Source: Paenibacillus antri (GTDB lineage Bacteria > Bacillota > Bacilli > Paenibacillales > YIM-B00363). Taken from it: a stretch of 64,000 nt of DNA. A program made the position numbers and the translations under genes. The stretch spans positions 124,001 to 188,000 of the forward strand of contig NZ_VCIW01000012.1 of the NCBI RefSeq assembly GCF_005765165.1, written 5' to 3'. Shown one piece after another: positions 1 to 8,002 of this stretch. Below the pieces are notes generated by a model. It was not told where the DNA came from and did not search any database. It saw only the letters and a list, made by a program, of their open reading frames with translations. How positions within the stretch are numbered: position 1 is the first letter of the stretch; the number at the start of each line of letters is the position of its first letter.

Positions 1-807
1 GTCGGCGTCGCCATCGCGTTCCAAAATTTCATACCGCTCAAGGGCTTGTTCGGACAAGATTGGATCGGTCTCAAAAATTTCGAGTATGTGTTTTCGATGC
101 CGAACATCTGGATTGTCGTGCGGAACACGTTGTTCATCGCTTCGATGAAGATCGTCGCCGGTCTCGTCGTGCCGATCTCGTTCGCCCTGCTTCTTAACGA
201 AGTGCGGCTCGTATTGTTTAAGCGCGTCGCTCAGACGATCATTTACTTCCCGTATTTCTTGTCGTGGATCATCCTCGGCGGAATCATGATCGACATCTTG
301 TCCCCCTCGGGCGGCATCGTCAACGCCTTCTTGGGCGTGCTCGGCATCGACCCGATTTACTTCCTGGGCGAAAACGCATGGTTCCCGTATACGATGGTCA
401 TCTCCGACGTATGGAAGACGTTCGGCTTCAGCACCGTCGTCTACTTGGCCGCGATCACCAGCATCGACCCGTCCTTGTACGAGGCGGCGGCCGTCGACGG
501 CGCGGGACGGTGGAAGCAGACCTGGCACGTGACGCTGCCGGGCATGCATATGATCATCGTGCTCCTGATGGTGCTCAGCCTCGGGACGGTGCTGGACGCC
601 GGCTTCGATCAAATTTTCAACCTGTACAGTCCGCAAGTGTACGAGTCCGGCGACATTATCGACACGATGGTGTACCGAATGGGCCTGATGCAAGCGCAAT
701 ACGGACCGTCGACCGCCGTCGGCCTGCTGAAATCGGTGGTGTCTTTCATCCTTATTTCAACCTCGTATTTGATTGCGTATCGCTTCTTCAGCTACAGACT
801 GTTCTAA
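1..807 (+). CDS. Sugar ABC transporter permease, LplB/YtcP-partner family (5' truncated by window edge)
   Basis: Inner component of a binding-protein-dependent sugar importer: one of two membrane subunits forming the channel. The frame is open from base 1 (VGVAIAFQNF...), matching the first periplasmic segment of LplB-type permeases, so the N-terminal membrane helix lies outside the window and the TTG at 46 is not the true start. Several hydrophobic helices follow, and the EAA-loop signature that contacts the ATPase is visible (EAAAVDGAG, bases 481-507). It is followed 12 bases later by the partner permease. A binding protein gene probably lies upstream or elsewhere; no ATPase is seen. The family call is firm; the substrate (an oligosaccharide) is inferred. 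Confidence 0.9.
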   Translation, partial: VGVAIAFQNFIPLKGLFGQDWIGLKNFEYVFSMPNIWIVVRNTLFIASMKIVAGLVVPISFALLLNEVRLVLFKRVAQTIIYFPYFLSWIILGGIMIDILSPSGGIVNAFLGVLGIDPIYFLGENAWFPYTMVISDVWKTFGFSTVVYLAAITSIDPSLYEAAAVDGAGRWKQTWHVTLPGMHMIIVLLMVLSLGTVLDAGFDQIFNLYSPQVYESGDIIDTMVYRMGLMQAQYGPSTAVGLLKSVVSFILISTSYLIAYRFFSYRLF

Positions 808-819
808 GGAGGGAAGCTC

Positions 820-1704
820 ATGTTAGCCAGACAAACGCGGGGCCAGAAAATATTCAACGTTTTCAACTTGTTCTTCCTGACCTTGGTCTGCGTGCTGTGC
901 CTGTTTCCGTTCATCCATGTCGCGGCGTTGTCGCTCAGCGAAAACTCCGCCGTGTCCGGGGGCTTGGTCAAGCTGTGGCCGGTTCGCTTCACGACGGAGC
1001 CTTATTCGTACGTATTGGAACGGAAAGCGTTTTGGACGGCTTTCGGCGTCACGATCCAGCGGGCCGCGCTCGGCACCGCGCTGAACGTTCTGTTGGTGCT
1101 TCTCCTCGCCTATCCGCTGTCCAAGACGAGGGAGAAGTTTCGCATGCGTTCGACGTACGTGTGGATTTTCTTCTTCACCATGCTGTTTAACGGCGGATTG
1201 ATCCCGACGTATATTTTGATCAAAGAGCTCGGTCTGCTGGACACGATTTGGGCGCTCGTGCTGCCCGGAGCGGTCACGGTGTTCAACGTCATCCTCATGC
1301 TGAACTTCTTCCGCCAGGTGCCGGAGGAGCTGGAGGACGCCGCGAACATCGACGGAGCGAGCCATTGGCGTACGCTGTGGCAAATATACGTGCCCGTCTC
1401 GACGCCGGCGATCGCGACCATTACGCTGTTTTGCGTCGTCGGCCATTGGAACGCCTGGTTCGACGGGCTCATCTACATGAGGGACGCGTCGAACTATCCG
1501 CTGCAGAGCTATCTGCAGACGATCGTCGTCAGCTTCGACTTCCAGACGATGACGGCGACGGAAGCGGAGCGGCTCGCGAAGCTGAACGACCGTTCCGTTA
1601 AAGCCGCGCAGATGATCGTCGCCGCGATCCCGATCCTGCTCGTGTATCCGTTCCTGCAGAAATATTTCGTCAGCGGCATTCGTCTGGGCAGCGTCAAGGG
1701 ATAA
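820..1704 (+). CDS. Sugar ABC transporter permease, YtcP/LplC family
   Basis: Second membrane subunit of the importer, 294 aa, the usual size. The N-terminus has a cytoplasmic stretch then a strong helix (about residues 14-36). A GGLIPTY motif (about residues 126-132) typical of LplC/YtcP proteins and the EAA loop (EDAANIDGAS, about 169-178) are present, and the C-terminus ends in the family-typical IRLGSVKG. An AGGAGGGAAG ribosome site lies directly before the ATG at 820. It forms a two-gene unit with the preceding permease. The GntR gene downstream is convergent, with no clear terminator between them. Confidence 0.93.
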   Translation: MLARQTRGQKIFNVFNLFFLTLVCVLCLFPFIHVAALSLSENSAVSGGLVKLWPVRFTTEPYSYVLERKAFWTAFGVTIQRAALGTALNVLLVLLLAYPLSKTREKFRMRSTYVWIFFFTMLFNGGLIPTYILIKELGLLDTIWALVLPGAVTVFNVILMLNFFRQVPEELEDAANIDGASHWRTLWQIYVPVSTPAIATITLFCVVGHWNAWFDGLIYMRDASNYPLQSYLQTIVVSFDFQTMTATEAERLAKLNDRSVKAAQMIVAAIPILLVYPFLQKYFVSGIRLGSVKG

Positions 1705-1743
1705 TCCCTGCGGCGGCGGGAGGAGGGAGGTTGAGCGCGACGG

Positions 1744-2379
1744 TCAATAGACGAGGATTCGTTTCCCGAATTCCAGGTGCTGCGTCATCCTATCCGCGGC
1801 GTCTTCGACCTTCCCCTCCAGAATGTTTTCGAAAATGGAGACGTGGTCCTCGTACGACACCTGCACCCGGTCGCTGTCCTTCTGGAGCACGTTCAACGCG
1901 ATCCGATACAGCTTATCCTGAAGACGCTCCATCGTCAGCAGAATTTCCTTGTTTCCGTAGATCGCCGTCAGCTGTCTGTGGAAAGCGGAATCCTCGACCG
2001 TGAACGCATGGTTGTCCTTGGCGGCGATGCATTCGTTCTGGCGGCGCAGGTTATCCCGAAACCAGGCGATTTCGTCCGCTTGCAGCGGGCGAGCCGCCAG
2101 CTTCTTAACGACATGGGATTCGATGGCCATCCGGAAATCGTAGAAGTCGATGACCTTATCGATCGTCATCTCCGACACGAAGATGCCGCGATTCGGAATA
2201 TAGGTGAGGTGTCCGTCCGCATCCAACCGTTCGATGGCGGCTCGGATCGGCGTTCGGCTCATCTTCAGTCGTTCGACTAAGGAGTTCTCGGTAAGAAATT
2301 CGCCGGCTTTGAGCTCGCCGCGCAGGATGAGTCGGCGGATCTCGTCGTAGGCTTTTTCTTTTAGCGTTTTGACCTTCAT
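1744..2379 (-). CDS. GntR-family transcriptional regulator, FadR/FCD subfamily
   Basis: Predicted DNA-binding repressor responding to a small acid metabolite. Residues 1-70 (from the chosen start) form the GntR winged helix, with the typical segments YDEIRRLILRGELKAGE and SRTPIRAAIERL. The rest is an all-helical FCD ligand domain with the usual metal-site pattern (Asp/His in EDSAFH, His in YEDH, His near the C-terminus in QHL). The ATG at 2379 is preferred over the longer in-frame ATG at 2439 because AAAGGAG stands 9-10 bases before it. It is divergent from the oxidoreductase at 2528, whose promoter it probably controls. Confidence 0.9.
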   Translation of the reverse strand: MKVKTLKEKAYDEIRRLILRGELKAGEFLTENSLVERLKMSRTPIRAAIERLDADGHLTYIPNRGIFVSEMTIDKVIDFYDFRMAIESHVVKKLAARPLQADEIAWFRDNLRRQNECIAAKDNHAFTVEDSAFHRQLTAIYGNKEILLTMERLQDKLYRIALNVLQKDSDRVQVSYEDHVSIFENILEGKVEDAADRMTQHLEFGKRILVY

Positions 2380-2471
2380 CGAGGGGATCTCCTTTGGCGA
2401 TCCGGCGGGTTGCCGGACATTTGAAAGCGTATTCTTCAATGAAACAATACTTTGGCTTTTCTGTCAATTTG

Positions 2472-2483
2472 TTGTATACGCAA
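2472..2483. promoter_or_regulatory. Candidate GntR/FCD operator
   Basis: TTGTATACGCAA has a GTATAC core like many FCD-type GntR operators (TNGTATACNA) and lies in the 148-bp divergent gap between the GntR gene and the oxidoreductase. No second clear copy is seen. Assignment is by position and similarity only. Confidence 0.35.
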
Positions 2484-2527
2484 TGAATACACTATGTATT
2501 TTCGAGACGGAAAGGGTGAACGACGAG

Positions 2528-3379
2528 ATGACGAACATAATGCTCATCGGCGCCGGCGGGAAAATGGGCTGCCGCATCGCCGATAATCTCAAGGACACGC
2601 ACGACGTGCTCTACGTGGAGAACGGGGAGCAGGGCATTCGGAATCTCGCGGACAGGGGCTTGACGCCGACGCCGTGGGAAGAGGCGGCCCCGGTCGCGGA
2701 CGTCGCGGTGTTGGCCGTCTCCGACGCGGCGATCGGCGGCGTCGCCGGCAGTCTGGTGCCGCAGCTGCGGACGGGGGCGACGGTCGTGCTGCTGGACCCG
2801 GCGGCCGCGTATCTCGGCCAGCTGCCGAAGCGCGAGGACATCTCCTACTTCGTGTGCCATCCGTGTCATCCGCCGGTGTTCAACGACGAGACGGACCCGG
2901 CGGCGAAGAGGGATTACTTCGGCGGCGTCAAGGCGAAGCAGGCGATCGTCTGCGCGCTGCTGCAGGGGCCGGAGGAACGTTACGAGCAAGGCGAAGCGCT
3001 GGCGAAGGCGATGTTCGCGCCGGTCATGCGCTCCCACCGGATCACGTTGGAGCAGATGGCGATGCTGGAGCCGACGATGGCGGAGACGATCGGCTCCATG
3101 ATGGTGACGGTGCTCGGCGAGGCGATGGAGGAGGCGATCCGGCGCGGCGTACCGTACGAAGCGGCGAAGGATTTCATGATGGGGCATATCAACGTCCAGC
3201 TGGCGATCGTGTTCGAGAAGGTCAACCCGTTCTCGGACGCTTGCCTCGTGGCGATCGAGTACGGCAAGCGTCATATCATCAAGGACGGTTGGAAGGACCT
3301 ATACGAGCCGGAGCGGCTGCGCGAGCAGATCGACGTCATGCTTCACCCGGAAAAGCTGAAGGAGTCCGCAAGATCCTAG
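2528..3379 (+). CDS. NAD(P)-binding oxidoreductase of the phosphogluconate-dehydrogenase-C-terminal (PF16896-like) family
   Basis: Predicted NAD(P)-dependent dehydrogenase, 283 aa. The N-terminus has a Rossmann nucleotide-binding loop, IGAGGKMG (about residues 6-13). The middle holds a CHPCHPP motif (about residues 115-121), and the C-terminal half is helical (MLEPTMAETIG, FEKVNPFSDACL) as in the family annotated as phosphogluconate dehydrogenase C-terminal. The ATG at 2528 is chosen because the Rossmann fold starts there and GGGTGA lies 8 bases upstream; the longer frame from 2369 runs through the GntR gene and its promoter. It is followed by a DUF4038 protein, so it probably oxidises an acid sugar released from a plant polymer. 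The exact substrate is unknown. Confidence 0.8.
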   Translation: MTNIMLIGAGGKMGCRIADNLKDTHDVLYVENGEQGIRNLADRGLTPTPWEEAAPVADVAVLAVSDAAIGGVAGSLVPQLRTGATVVLLDPAAAYLGQLPKREDISYFVCHPCHPPVFNDETDPAAKRDYFGGVKAKQAIVCALLQGPEERYEQGEALAKAMFAPVMRSHRITLEQMAMLEPTMAETIGSMMVTVLGEAMEEAIRRGVPYEAAKDFMMGHINVQLAIVFEKVNPFSDACLVAIEYGKRHIIKDGWKDLYEPERLREQIDVMLHPEKLKESARS

Positions 3380-3407
3380 GGGTCATACGAAAAGGAGAGG
3401 GTATTCC

Positions 3408-4685
3408 ATGTCGAAGGTAGCTATCGCGGAAAATAAGCTTACGCTCACGCGGGACGGCAAGCCGTTCTTCTATTTGGCGGATACGGTATGGAGCGTGTTC
3501 TCGAACGCGGAGGAGTCGGAATGGCTGGAGTATTTAAGGTACCGCAAAGCGCAGGGCTTCAATGCGCTGCAGATCAGCGTGCTGCCCGTGCTGCACGACG
3601 CGAGCGATACGTACACCGGATCGTATCCTTACGAGCTGGCGGAGGACGGGACGTGGGATTTCTACCGGATCAACGACGCGTTCTTCGACCGGGCCGAGCG
3701 GATGGTGCGCGCGGCGTTCGACATGGGCTTCGTGCCGGCGCTGGTCGTCCTGTGGAACACGTATGTGCCCGGCGCGTGGGCGAACAAGCAAGTGACCGGT
3801 TATTCGATGCCGAAGGAAACGGTTGAAATGTATACCGAATACGTCGTGCGCCGCTTCGCGCCGTACGATCCGATTTACTTTATTAGCGGAGACACCAAGT
3901 TCGAGACGGACGAGATTAACGAATATTTCATGATCGCGATGAAAAAGCTGAAGTCGCTGCGGCCGGACGCGCTCACCGCACTCCATCCCGTCGGCAACTT
4001 CCACGAGCTGCCGGAGACGTTCCTGTCGTCCGAGCACTTGGACCTTTATATTTATCAATCCGGCCATAATCTTCAGGATCAGCACATGACGTACTCGCTG
4101 GCGGAGAGCTTCCGAAGCAAGCCCGTCCGCCGCCCGGTCATTAACTCGGAGCCTTGCTACGAAGGGCACGGCCACGGCGGCCGGTACGGGCGCTTCGACG
4201 CCTTCGACCTGCGGAAGGCGTTCTGGTCCAGCGTCCTCGCCGGGGCGAACGCCGGCTTCGCCTACGGGGCGCACGGCGTGTGGAGCTGGCATCGGGAGGG
4301 GGCCGGCTTTACGAGCGAAGGCTGGTCCAAGGTGCCCTTCCACTGGCTGACCGCGCTCCGGTTCCAAGGGGCATGGGACGTCGGGTACGCCAAGAGCTTG
4401 CTCGAAACGCACGGCCTGCAGGAGCTGGAGCCGCGGAACGATCTGCTGCTGACGCCGTACCCGGACATCCGCGTCGCGGTCTCGGCCGATCTCCGGAAGA
4501 TTGCGATCTACGCGCCTTACAGCAACCGGATTCAGGTCGCCTTGGATCTGACCGGGTACGCGGGGCAGGCGATCGCGCTGAAGGACCGCTCGGCGATGCC
4601 GACCGACGTCTCGAGCGTCGACGGCGGCTCGGAGATCGCCATGCTGCAGGCGAACAGCGACGCGCTGTATTTGTTTACGCGTTAA
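3408..4685 (+). CDS. DUF4038 apiosidase-like glycoside hydrolase, (beta/alpha)8 fold
   Basis: 425-aa cytoplasmic protein without signal peptide. It starts with the DUF4038 pattern (DGKPFFYLADTVW, about residues 16-28) and continues with WLEYLRYRKAQGFNALQ, as in apiosidase-like catalytic domains related to GH140. Candidate active-site region: residues around FISGDTKFE and NSEPCYEGH (about 158-255), where family acids sit on barrel strand ends. A short C-terminal beta domain follows. AAAGGAGAGGG stands before the ATG. It follows the oxidoreductase by 28 bases, so the pair probably processes imported sugar or glycoside intracellularly. Its last codon touches the start of the 51-bp repeat array. 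Family call good; substrate unknown. Confidence 0.82.
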   Translation: MSKVAIAENKLTLTRDGKPFFYLADTVWSVFSNAEESEWLEYLRYRKAQGFNALQISVLPVLHDASDTYTGSYPYELAEDGTWDFYRINDAFFDRAERMVRAAFDMGFVPALVVLWNTYVPGAWANKQVTGYSMPKETVEMYTEYVVRRFAPYDPIYFISGDTKFETDEINEYFMIAMKKLKSLRPDALTALHPVGNFHELPETFLSSEHLDLYIYQSGHNLQDQHMTYSLAESFRSKPVRRPVINSEPCYEGHGHGGRYGRFDAFDLRKAFWSSVLAGANAGFAYGAHGVWSWHREGAGFTSEGWSKVPFHWLTALRFQGAWDVGYAKSLLETHGLQELEPRNDLLLTPYPDIRVAVSADLRKIAIYAPYSNRIQVALDLTGYAGQAIALKDRSAMPTDVSSVDGGSEIAMLQANSDALYLFTR

Positions 4686-6335
4686 GCGCCTCCCGCGGGC
4701 GCCCGGGGCAGAAATAGTCGGAGTTTCTCCGACTGCACGCCCTCGGCGGGCGCCCGGGGCAGAAATAGTCGGAGTTTCTCCGACTGCATGCCCCCCGCGG
4801 GCGCCTGGGGCAGAAATAGTCGGAGTTTCTCCGACTGCACGCCCCCCCGCGGGCACCTGTGGCGGCAATAGTCGGAGTTTCTCCGACTGCACGCCCCCCG
4901 CGGGCGCCTGTGGCGGAAATAGTCGGAGTTTCTCCGACTGCACGCCCCCGCAGGCGCCCGGGGCATAAATAGTCGGAGTTTCTCCGACTGCACGCCCTCG
5001 GCGGGAGCCCAGGGCAGAAATAGTCGGAGTTTCTCCGATTGCACGCCCTCGGCGGGCACCTGGGGCATAAATAGTCGGAGTTTCTCCGACTGCACGCCCT
5101 CGGCGGGAGCCTGTGGCGGCAATAGTCGGAGTTTCTCCGACTGCACGCCCACGGCGGGCGCCTGTGGCAGAAATAGTCGGAGTTTCTCCGACTGCACGCC
5201 CCCCGCGGGAGCCCAGGGCAGAAATAGTCGGAGTTTCTCCGACTGCACGCCCTCGGCGGGCGCCCAGGGCAGAAATAGTCGGAGTTTCTCCGACTGCACG
5301 CCCTCGGCGGGCACCTGGGGCATAAATAGTCGGAGTTTCTCCGACTGCACGCCCCCCGCGAGCGCCCGGGGCAGAAATAGTCGGAGTTTCTCCGACTGCA
5401 CGCCCTCGGCGGGCACCTGGGGCATAAATAGTCGGAGTTTCTCCGACTGCACGCCCCCCGCGAGCGCCCGGGGCAGAAATAGTCGGAGTTTCTCCGACTG
5501 CACGCCCTCGGCGGGCACCTGGGGCATAAATAGTCGGAGTTTCTCCGACTGCACGCCCCCCGCGAGCGCCCGGGGCAGAAATAGTCGGAGTTTCTCCGAC
5601 TGCACGCCCCCGGCGGGCGCCTGTGGCGGCAATAGTCGGAGTTTCTCCGACTGCACGCCCTCGGCGGGCGCCCAGGGCAGAAATAGTCGGAGTTTCTCCG
5701 ACTGCACGCCTCCCGCGGGAGCCCGGGGCAGAAATAGTCGGAGTTTCTCCGACTGCACGCCCCCCGCGGGCGCCTGTGGCGGCAATAGTCGGAGTTTCTC
5801 CGACTGCACGCCCTCGGCGGGAGCCCGGGGCAGAAATAGTCGGAGTTTCTCCGACTGCACGCCCCCGCGGGCACCCGGGGCAGAAATAGTCGGAGTTTCT
5901 CCGACTGCACGCCCCCGGCGGGCGCCTGTGGCGGCAATAGTCGGAGTTTCTTCGACTGCACGCCCTCGGCGGGAGCCCGGGGCAGAAATAGTCGGAGTTT
6001 CTCCGACTGCACGCCCCCCGCGGGAGCCCGGGGCAGAAATAGTCGGAGTATCTCCGACTGCACGCCCCCGGCGGGCGCCTGTGGCGGCAATAGTCGGAGG
6101 TTCTCCGACTGCACGCCCCCGGCGGGCGCCCAGGGCATAAATAGTCGGAGTTTTCCCGACTGCACGCCCCCCGCGGGCGCCCGGGGCATAAATAGTCGGA
6201 GTTTCACCGACTGCACGCCCACGGCGGGAGCCCGGGGCATAAATAGTCGGAGTTTCTCCGACTGCACGCCCCCCCGCGGGAGCCCGGGGCATAAATAGTC
6301 GGAGTTTCTCCGACTGCACGCCCTCGGCGAACCCT
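4686..6335. repeat. Tandem array of 32 copies of a 51-bp hairpin repeat (family 1)
   Basis: The core AGTCGGAG-TTT-CTCCGACT recurs at 4716, 4767, 4818, 4870, 4921, 4971 and so on to 6297: 32 copies, spaced 51 bp with a few spacings of 50 or 52. Each unit has the 7-8-bp-arm hairpin, the constant GCACGCC, a GC-rich segment that can itself pair (CCGCGGGCGCCCGGGGC), and one of three linkers (GGCAGAAAT, GGCATAAAT, GGCGGCAAT). The array begins directly after the stop codon of the DUF4038 gene and ends before a terminator. Because 51 is divisible by 3, long 17-aa-repeat frames stay open on both strands, but the 50/52-bp units break them, so they are not taken as genes. A related array lies at 48421. 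Confidence 0.95.
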
Positions 6336-6341
6336 CCTAGT

Positions 6342-6385
6342 AGAGCTGCACCTCGGTCATCCAGACCGATCGGTGCGGCTCTTTT
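6342..6385 (+). terminator. Rho-independent terminator after repeat array 1
   Basis: AGAGCTGCACC pairs with GGTGCGGCTCT (one mismatch), with an inner CGGTC/GACCG pair, followed by a short T run (CTTTTGC). It separates the array from the GH66 cluster. Confidence 0.7.
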
Positions 6386-6392
6386 GCATATA

Positions 6393-6428
6393 GTGGAACA
6401 TCTTCCGATCGTTCGGAAGATGTTCCAC
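6393..6428. repeat. Perfect 16-bp-arm inverted repeat
   Basis: GTGGAACATCTTCCGA, loop TCGT, then the exact complement. No T run follows on either strand, so it is not a typical terminator. It lies about 50 bp upstream of the predicted -10 of the solute-binding-protein gene and could be an operator or an RNA hairpin from upstream readthrough. Confidence 0.6.
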
Positions 6429-6476
6429 CATGGACGCCCCCGGCCGATTCCGGTTCGGAGAATAAGACACCATCTA

Positions 6477-6496
6477 CATAATGTAAGCGGTTTCTA
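6477..6496 (+). promoter_or_regulatory. Putative -10 (CATAAT) with overlapping cre (CcpA) site
   Basis: ATGTAAGCGGTTTCTA at 6481-6496 matches the cre consensus WTGNAARCGNWWWCA at all positions but one, and overlaps a CATAAT -10-like box. A CcpA site here would place the GH66/ABC cluster under carbon catabolite repression. The -35 is unclear. Confidence 0.5.
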
Positions 6497-6562
6497 GGCG
6501 CGCCCGAAATCCGGATAATGAACAGTGTAAGCATATTCCGAACAGGTCTGGGGGAAGGAACG

Positions 6563-7915
6563 ATGCAAAAGAAGAAGCGGTTCGGCATCGGCGGATTGGC
6601 GATCCTGCTCGCGGTCGTCATGACCGCCTGCAGCGGCGGCGGGGGCGGCACGACGAGCGGAGGCGACGCAGGCGGTACCGGCGGCAGCGGGAGCGGAGGC
6701 GGCGCATCGACGACGGAGCCGAGCGGCGGCGGTGGTTCGACTCCGCAGGAGCGCGTGACGATCGAGTACTGGCACACGTACAGCGATCAAGAGGAGAAGG
6801 TGCTCGCGGAGCAAATTAAGCCGCTGTTCGAGGAGAAGCATCCGAACATCGAGCTGAAGCTGACGCGGATGCCGTACGAAGGGCTGAAGCAGCAGGTGCT
6901 GGCGGCGGTCGCCGGCGACGCGGCGCCGGACCTGATGCGCATGGACATCGTCTGGGTGCCGGAGATGGCGCATCAAGGCGCGCTGATGCGGCTCGACGAG
7001 AAGCCCGGGTTCGAGGTCATTCAATCGAGCGTCTTCGACGGCGCGCTCGCGACGAACTATTACGACGGCGGCTATTACGGCGTGCCGCTCAATACGAACA
7101 CGAAGGTCGCCATCTATCATAAGGCAACCTTAGAACAAGCGGGTCTCTCCGCGCCGCCGAAGACGATCGACGAGCTCGTCGCAGCGGCGAAGACGCTGAA
7201 GGCCCAAGGCAAATACGGGCTCGGCGTCAGCGGCATGCACAGCTGGGGACTGCTGCCGTATTTCTGGAGCCTCGGAGGCTCGCTGACGAACGACGACTAC
7301 TCGGCCGTCGAAGGCTACCTCAACAGCCCCGAGAGCATCGCCGCGCTGCAGACGATCGCCGACTGGCAGAAGGAAGGTCTCATTATTCCGCCGCTCATGG
7401 GCGGGGAGCCGGGCGCGTGGGACGGCCTGAAAAGCGGCGAATACCTGATGGTCGACGACGGCCCATGGTTCTACAGCATTCTGATGAACGAAGCCGACAG
7501 CCCGTTCAAGCCGATGGAGGAGACGGTGCGCGCGCTCATGCCGGCCGGCCCGGCCGGGTCGCATTCGGTTATCGGCGGCGAGGATCTCGTCATCTTCGCG
7601 AACTCGAAGCATCCGGACGAAGCGTGGACGTTCATGCAGTGGATGCTGACCGAAGAGCCGCAATCGATCATGGCGACGACGGGGCTCATTCCGACGAACA
7701 AGACGGCGGCCGGGAAAATCGATCCGCAGAGCATTCCGTTCATCGCGGAGTACGTCGAGCAGTTGAACACGGCGCTGCCGCGCACGCCGATCCCGCAATG
7801 GGGCGAGATGGAGACGATCTTCAACCTGGCGGCGGAGAAGGCGATCCGAGGCGAGATGACCGCGGCGGACGCGCTGAACGACGCCGCGAAGCAGATCGAG
7901 GCTCTGCTGAAATAA
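6563..7915 (+). CDS. Sugar ABC transporter substrate-binding lipoprotein (family 1)
   Basis: Extracellular lipoprotein that captures an oligosaccharide for the permeases at 8003 and 8960. A positively charged start (MQKKKRFG), hydrophobic core and lipobox MTAC (Cys about residue 22) are followed by a Gly/Ser-rich linker of about 35 residues, then the solute-binding fold (EYWHTYSDQEE, PDLMRMDIVWVPE, GEDLVIFANSKHPDEAWTF, GLIPTNKTA). 450 aa, normal length. The ATG at 6563 is chosen over an upstream in-frame ATG at 6518 because the signal peptide starts here and GGGGGAAGGA precedes it. It is the first gene of the long GH66 cluster and is clearly paralogous to the second binding protein at 13484. 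Confidence 0.93.
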   Translation: MQKKKRFGIGGLAILLAVVMTACSGGGGGTTSGGDAGGTGGSGSGGGASTTEPSGGGGSTPQERVTIEYWHTYSDQEEKVLAEQIKPLFEEKHPNIELKLTRMPYEGLKQQVLAAVAGDAAPDLMRMDIVWVPEMAHQGALMRLDEKPGFEVIQSSVFDGALATNYYDGGYYGVPLNTNTKVAIYHKATLEQAGLSAPPKTIDELVAAAKTLKAQGKYGLGVSGMHSWGLLPYFWSLGGSLTNDDYSAVEGYLNSPESIAALQTIADWQKEGLIIPPLMGGEPGAWDGLKSGEYLMVDDGPWFYSILMNEADSPFKPMEETVRALMPAGPAGSHSVIGGEDLVIFANSKHPDEAWTFMQWMLTEEPQSIMATTGLIPTNKTAAGKIDPQSIPFIAEYVEQLNTALPRTPIPQWGEMETIFNLAAEKAIRGEMTAADALNDAAKQIEALLK

Positions 7916-8002
7916 CGCGATGACACGCGGCTTCGCCGACGCCCGGCAAGGGTTCCGGCGAAGCCGGCTTCATCTCGGAACGAGGGAGGAGGCGGGAAGC
8001 GC

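Noticed and set aside
4675-6319. Two 530-545-aa minus-strand frames made of 17-aa repeats, and smaller plus-strand frames, in array 1
   Set aside because: They exist only because the unit is 51 bp. Units of 50 or 52 bp shift the frame at several points, no proper start signal is seen, and both strands are equally open.
4686-6335. CRISPR array
   Set aside because: Direct repeats have no unique spacers; all of the 51 bp is repeated, and no cas genes are present.
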